Positions 58,443-64,000 of a stretch of 64,000 bases of DNA are shown piece by piece; positions within the stretch are counted from its first letter, which is position 1; each line of letters starts with the position of its first letter. Location of the stretch: NCBI GenBank assembly GCA_947568835.1, contig OX387605.1, positions 12,776,418-12,840,417 of the forward strand, read 5' to 3'. The notes below the pieces were generated by a model. That model saw only the letters and a program-made list of their open reading frames with translations. It did not search any database and was not told the DNA's origin. The translations under genes were made by a program, and so were the position numbers. This DNA is from Protonemura montana (Eukaryota; Arthropoda; Insecta; Plecoptera; Nemouridae).

Positions 58443-61425
58443 TTGACCTAAACTGGACAGAAAATCCTATTTTTCAGCTTTTAAATTTAAACAGTATTCA
58501 TCCAACCAAACGAGCCTAAATTAATGAAATTGATCAAAATTTTTCGAACATGATTAGTAACGAAACAAAAAGTGTCTACTAGAGTCCTGTAAGTGCACAT
58601 CAAGTACGAATTTGTGTGCTAGTTTCATTAAACCTTATGCTGTGACTCAAAGGTATCCTTCTTTTTACTTGACGGAAAACAGTTTGCATGATTGACTGCT
58701 TTCATTCCGAACTTCCATTACGCATCCTGAACTAGGCTAACATTTAAAGGGAAGCAAAGCAGTAAGGCGAACCTTCAGAAGTGCACACTTCTTGCACAAA
58801 GGCCAAGGTCATAGTAAGCAAAGCTCTGTCGGAAATCTTCGGTGTCGCTCATTGACCCTGCAGCCACAGGCAAGGTCCTTAGGAGGGTGCCAAGTCGTTC
58901 GGCAGCCTCGTCGGGGTCAAGCCAAGCCGCGCGCCAAGATTACGCCAGCTACCTGTTAGCTTCATTTAGCACTCAGAAAGCCGTCGGCGCGCCATCAATT
59001 ATTGATATTCCCCTTCCCTCACCCCCTACCAAAGTACGGCGTGCGCAACGCGAAAATTCTGATTGGTGTTTGCATTAATAATCGGCGAGAGCTACTTGAA
59101 AATTTTGACTAATTTCCAGGTAAACATTTGCAAATTCATCTGGGCTCACGGATGTCCGCGCTTTCGGATTCGCGGATGACATGTGTGCGCGGCATTGTCG
59201 TCGAGCATGGCGTTTGGCAATGAAAGGATTTCCTATTACATAATCGTGCTGTGATGGTGTTATATTTCAGGGCAATAGTTTATGCCGTCATAGTTCAGGC
59301 TTCCTAGGATCATAAATATTCATGGTGGAATTACCTCCAAAATGCTTTGCCGCCACAAAGGATTTAACGAATGTAAATCGAGAGCACACGGCCAGCCAGC
59401 ACCTTATCCGTCACTGGTTGGGAAAAGGGATTGAATCTGACAGACCGTCATTGATCTCTCGTCAAACTGGACACGGATTACGCTATTAATCGACGAAACG
59501 CCAACGCCATCGAATGCTAATTAGTACTTTCACAGCGAATCACGGCCAGAGTTCCGCTGTACTGCTTCAGAAAGCGCTATCGTTGGCGTTCTATAATGGA
59601 CTCCATCGGTGCAATATTAATGTGGCTTCCAGAAAAAAATATCATGCTGGTAGGACAGGGAATAAAACACGTGCCCGAATTTTATCCCCTTTGACACGTC
59701 TAGGACGGGAGCTACAAGATTTCTATCTAGTCTGGATGCCACTGAGAGGTGCGCCACGTCTAGACGTGTTCGCGGAGCGATAATAAAAGCAGCTCTCTCG
59801 TCGGGCACCGCGCAAGCTGCTGGTATGCACGACTGGCGTCTGTAATTTATGCATCTTCATTGCCATTAAACAGCTATTCGTTCATAGAGAGCCGGATTCG
59901 ACGCAGCGGCGGTCATAAATTCGCAATTCGATCAAGTTTCTTCATGGCGGCGACGGTGCGGCGTGCAATGGAAAATAATAACGTAGTTGGCGAAGCCAGA
60001 ACGACCCCAGATCACTTAACAATTTAAAGCAACATTTACTGCAGAGAATTTAAATTTGCTTTTGTTTCGTTCCTATAGTTTTATTTATATTTTACATTGC
60101 TCACGTCGTAGCGATCGAGATCGTGTTCGATCTCGAAGACGTCGATTGTGAATTTTGTGGAAGCGTTCGACGCGTAGGAGGCGACGGCTCGCGGCGTCCG
60201 ATGGAGGACTGGATAGCGGTGAACACGGCCCAATATGTGCGGGCTTAGTTGGCGGAAGGAAGCGCGACAAGAAGAGGACGGCTTCACTCGAGACTCCAGC
60301 GAGCATTACTCACAAACGTTTTCCAATGACGCGCCATTGCTTTGGTGGGTCTGGAAAAGCGGCAGCTCACGACGACGACGGCTACGACGACGACGACGGA
60401 CCAACACAGAAAGCAGATATCGCCGAGGCGACGGGGAAACAAATGCTGTCAGTCGCTTCGATGCTGCGCACGATGAAGATTTACGCCCGCGTCGTTTTCA
60501 CCTCGTCGTATAGTAGAACCTGAAAGTGACGCCATTTTTTTGACAACCGCGCGCACTGCGTTATTTATTTATCTGCTTACGCTCGTCAAGCGCGACGCGG
60601 AGTGCAGCTGTTTTATGGATGGAGCCAATTTCAATTCGCCGAGCGTTCGCGCAATCGGAGTGGAAAACGTATAAATTCGAAAAAAAAGGTGAAAAGTCAG
60701 TCAGGTAAAAGCGGGAGACGCGGAGGTACGAAGCAACGAGTTTTGACGTACGTCTGGCCTACTCGTGGGCAAGAACTCGCAGGTCTTGGACAGCGAGAAT
60801 CACGCCATTCTATGTGGAAGTAGTAGCGCAAGTGGAATGAGGCGGCAAAAGAAAATAATACTGCGCGATCGTCTTGCATCGGCAATATTGGCGGTGGGAC
60901 TCCTTTGAAGCGTCCAACAATAGCGTACCATCCGATGAATAAAATGAAATAAGACCGTCGTGATTTTACAATCCGAATCTGTTGTGCATTCGTTCTTGTC
61001 GGATGCAACTATTCAACTCCAAGTGATAGATATAATAAAGTCTCCCGTCGAGTCGTTTCTCTACAAAATCCATTCGAAATTGTCAAGCACCGCAATATCT
61101 CAGTGTCGTTTGAATTGCATCGAAAAAGCAACTCGGGTCGCATTTCCTCACAGCGCTCCGCTCAAACAAGAACAAATAAAGCCCGCGAGTCGGTCGGGTC
61201 GCATGGCAACGGCTGTGACGGCTGCACCGAGCATTGCAGACTTGTGGTTCGCGCAGAGACAGCCAAGTATGTGGCCCAATCAATTTCGCCGCAAGAATCT
61301 AACTAGCACAAGCAACGCTTCGGCAGCCATTGTTCCAGCTAGCAGCGACTGTGAGCTGGTTTGTGGCGACGCGGCCTCTGAGTTGTTGGCCATCGGAATG
61401 CAGCGCGTTTGCCGCAGTGTGCGAG

Positions 61426-61446
61426 CCCCCCCCCCCCCCCCCCCCC
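61426..61446. repeat. Poly-C homopolymer (21 bp)
   Basis: Uninterrupted run of 21 C in the GC-rich island. Confidence 0.95.
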
Positions 61447-62039
61447 ACCCTTTGGCCCGGCGTCGCGACGCATGTTCTTCTTCGGCAGTGTCCAAATATA
61501 AGAGGTCGAGTTCGAATCAACCAGTGGCGGCCGGACGCACTCCAACAGATGTGCAAGCCCATGGTCGCCGACAAGCGTCCTGTGTGACGTGCGGTGATCC
61601 ATTTCACTTCTCGGCGTTGTCCCACGGGGAGAGTGAGCGAGATGGGGAAAGGGGTTAGGGGAAATCAATCCGCCGTGTGATTTAGGACGAAACATAAAGT
61701 TTTGTGATACGGAGAGACAACAAGTAAGAAACTCGACGGGAATCTGCTCCAGATCTGCTCACTCGCGCCTCGCCGGCATGATTGAGAAGCGATTCAAATT
61801 CAAATTTAAATGTTTCATTATCATTCACATATGAAAACGTGGTTCCATTAATATAGTTTCTAAATAAAATAAACATGTGATTGAATCCCACATAAGCTTT
61901 TTGCTTGTGCGTGGGCAAAATTAAGAAAAAAAAAATACAAATATGTGAACTTAAAAGAAATTAACAGAAATGAAAAATTCTTATTTGTGCTAACATTGAG
62001 AAAAATAAAACATCAGTATTATCCAAGTATTGCTTCGAA

Positions 62040-63960
62040 AAAGTCTCTGCATATTTTCGGCAATCTATTTACCTACATAGTGCGTTCTAAAATGTACTTT
62101 TACTAGTTAATAAAATAATGTGTTGGGGAAGTAAATTATAAAATGTAGGGGCCAAAAAATCTGCGTGTCGTTTCCCGAATAACGTATTTTTCCTTGGTAT
62201 AGGCAATGGACATTTGGCAATATTTCCTTAGTGATCTGATTGTTTCAAAGTCTGTCCGTTTTATTTTAAATATATTTATCTGGATGTTTAAAGAGGTGCA
62301 AAAGTAAAGTTTTTATATAAATTTGTCTACCAACCAAAACAAAGGTTTTTATGAATAATAAGTCTGATGGATATGCTTGCTTGTCCTTTATAATCATTCA
62401 AAACTTGTTTTTGAGTGACTAAAGTTCTTTTCATGTTGGTTTCACTACAGTCACCCCAACCAATATTGCCATATTGAAAGATGGCTGAGCAAGGGCCTTG
62501 AAGATTTTTATTATTAGAGAAAGACTTATGGTATATCTCAGCTTAAAAAAATTGTGCATTTTGCATCGTACTTCATTTAGTAAATTATCTAGATATTTTT
62601 TCCATCTTAAATGTTTATCAATAGTTATTCCAAGATTCTTAACCTCCCTTGCTTGACTTATAGTGGAACAGTTACAGTCATAGTGAATGCAGTTGATAGC
62701 ATAAAGTTTTAGCTAATTTTGACATATCGGTTGAGTCCTACCATCTATTGTGAAAGCAAGATATACAGTTTTTAATTTATTTGAGGTAAGATCGTTGTCT
62801 TTTAGGCATTTATACACTATTTTTAGACCTGCATTGGCATTGTAGAATGTTTCAATCCAAGTAGAGCTACTGAAAACTAGCACAGTATCGTCGGCAAGTT
62901 CTTTTTTGACGTGCGCTCTATTATTTCATTGATAGTTTTCCATAGTTTCGCAGGGGATTACCCGTTTTAAATTATTCTTTTTTCATAAAAAAAATCGCTT
63001 GGTGTTTTTGATAATATTATTTGGCAAATGTTTGTACATTTTATATTTCAGTTGTATTAGTCTATGATCGCCTGAATCGTTACACTTTTTATGCGTTGCG
63101 TTGATGAAGTTGGTAACGTTTTCTAATTGCGCATATTATACCCGAAGTTATGCTGGGCTTTAATTTTCTCAGTCTAGAAGTTCCATTCCAATGATATATT
63201 TTGTACTTTTCAATGTGTTGCGCATATTTATCAATGAAGAGTGTGTGGGCCCCTTTAGAACCTTGGCTTTGTAAGTTTCCTTCCAATTTTCCTCTAAAAA
63301 CTGGGTACCCATTAAGCACTTTTGCGTATATTTTATTCGACCTTACTTTGTTATTGGGCTTGCTGTTATTATTCTGTCATTGCTTTGTTACTAATCCCTA
63401 TAAAAACTGGGTAATTATCCATAATGGATGTTTCAATTATTCCTATGACTACCTGACGATTAGTAGTAGATTTAAAGAATCCGTGGTCAATACACGTGCT
63501 GGTCTTTTCAGTTTCTCTTGTTGGTTCGTTTACATACGACTTATATCGGTTTGAGTACTTGATGTTTAAATTTGTGTCTCCAATTTTCGATGCTTTTAAT
63601 AGATCAAGGTTTATGTCTGCAAGAACCAATCGACACCATATTTTTTTAAACGTTGCTAACATAATGAACAAATGAATGCATGAATATAAGTCGAAGGTTA
63701 TCGATAGAGCACCAGAATCTGATACTGGAATATTCCTTTTTTAAATTAACAATAGCTCCGTTTACACTGGCCAAGTTGTCTAAATTATGTACTTCAATTT
63801 CTTTGACTTTGTCAACTTTAATCAGGATTCCATCGCGCGTCAAGTTTTTAGGATGTAAACTATAAGTAGAATCGAATTGCGGGTTTACCTGCTTAAGTAA
63901 AATACATAACTCATCAAAATGGTTCCGTACACTTCTAATATTAATGTTACTAATTATGTT
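62040..63960 (-). mobile_element. Decayed non-LTR retrotransposon (LINE) fragment: endonuclease and reverse transcriptase remnants
   Basis: Minus-strand frames read in order as a LINE ORF2. The endonuclease start is NIRSVRNHFDEL (near 63940), followed by ADINLDLL and PTRETEKTSTCIDH (about 63480-63620). A post-endonuclease linker includes KPSITSGIICAIRK (about 63130) and KLWKTINEI. The reverse transcriptase catalytic block ADDTVLVFSSS is at 62895 downward, then VKNLGITIDKHLRW, and a C-terminal APTFYNLLPQHI-like block near 62110-62150. The copy is dead: several frameshifts, an in-frame stop after the RT catalytic block, and the RT finger region missing between the linker and ADDT. The domain order suggests the Jockey/CR1 side of the LINEs, but the clade is not certain. 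The 5' end may extend past the right edge; the 3' limit is approximate and no tail or target-site duplication was identified. Confidence 0.85.
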
Positions 63961-64000
63961 ATGTTATGTTATTAATATTACTTGGAAATTTACCAATACT

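Larger units (their letters stand above)
58127..62039. other. Unassigned region with GC-rich island at about 60.1-61.6 kb
   Basis: AT-rich sequence with dispersed-repeat copy 4, then a CpG-rich stretch holding GAC triplets (about 60370-60400) and a poly-C run. Long open frames overlap on both strands (the longest is 232 codons, 60960-61658 plus), but they lack motifs and run through the homopolymer. No gene is supported. Confidence 0.4.

Noticed and set aside
60960-61658. 232-codon plus-strand open frame
   Set aside because: Crosses a 21-bp homopolymer, has overlapping equally long frames on the other strand and no motif; likely stop-poor CpG-rich DNA. Conservation or transcript data could revive it.

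Overview
The window reads as animal nuclear DNA, most likely arthropod. Protein-coding information lies in short exons with GT/AG borders, separated by introns of 94 bp to about 7.6 kb. The two recognisable genes are a PDE8-type cyclic nucleotide phosphodiesterase and an alpha6/alpha7-type nicotinic acetylcholine receptor (nAChR) subunit. The nAChR carries duplicated exons at the same two places known from insect alpha6 genes. I cannot fix the species; a mite, another chelicerate, a crustacean or an insect all remain possible.

Layout. (1) About 1151-6450, plus strand: the last six coding exons and the 3'UTR of PDE8, holding the whole HD-type catalytic domain; the REC/PAS half lies off the left edge. 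(2) 8237-33438, minus strand: a complete nAChR alpha subunit, convergent with PDE8. It can be assembled as ten in-frame coding exons giving 494 residues, with a signal peptide, Cys-loop, vicinal cysteines and four membrane segments. Two coding positions have alternatives: exon 3 (two 45-bp versions) and exon 8, the pore-lining TM2 exon (two 87-bp versions). The second TM2 version is divergent and has Gln instead of Glu at the outer ring of the channel. (3) 33440 to about 35150: a GC-rich, microsatellite-rich zone that fits the nAChR promoter and 5'UTR. (4) About 35.2-53.2 kb: no exon I can support, but microsatellites, a GC-rich island near 50.2-50.6 kb and an AT-rich foldback at 47.7 kb. (5) 53.2-55.05 kb: a GC-rich island ending in a plus-strand first coding exon (start codon, signal peptide, consensus donor) of an unidentified secreted or membrane protein. 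(6) 55.1-62.0 kb: mostly unassigned, with one weak minus-strand exon candidate near 58 kb and a GC-rich island at 60.1-61.6 kb. (7) About 62.04 kb to the right edge: a decayed, internally deleted LINE on the minus strand.

No operon-like organisation is expected. PDE8 (cAMP breakdown) and the nAChR (fast cholinergic signalling) are separate genes lying tail to tail. Repeats include four long G/C homopolymers (20-26 bp) and a short dispersed repeat with four copies. No tRNA, rRNA or CRISPR feature was recognised.
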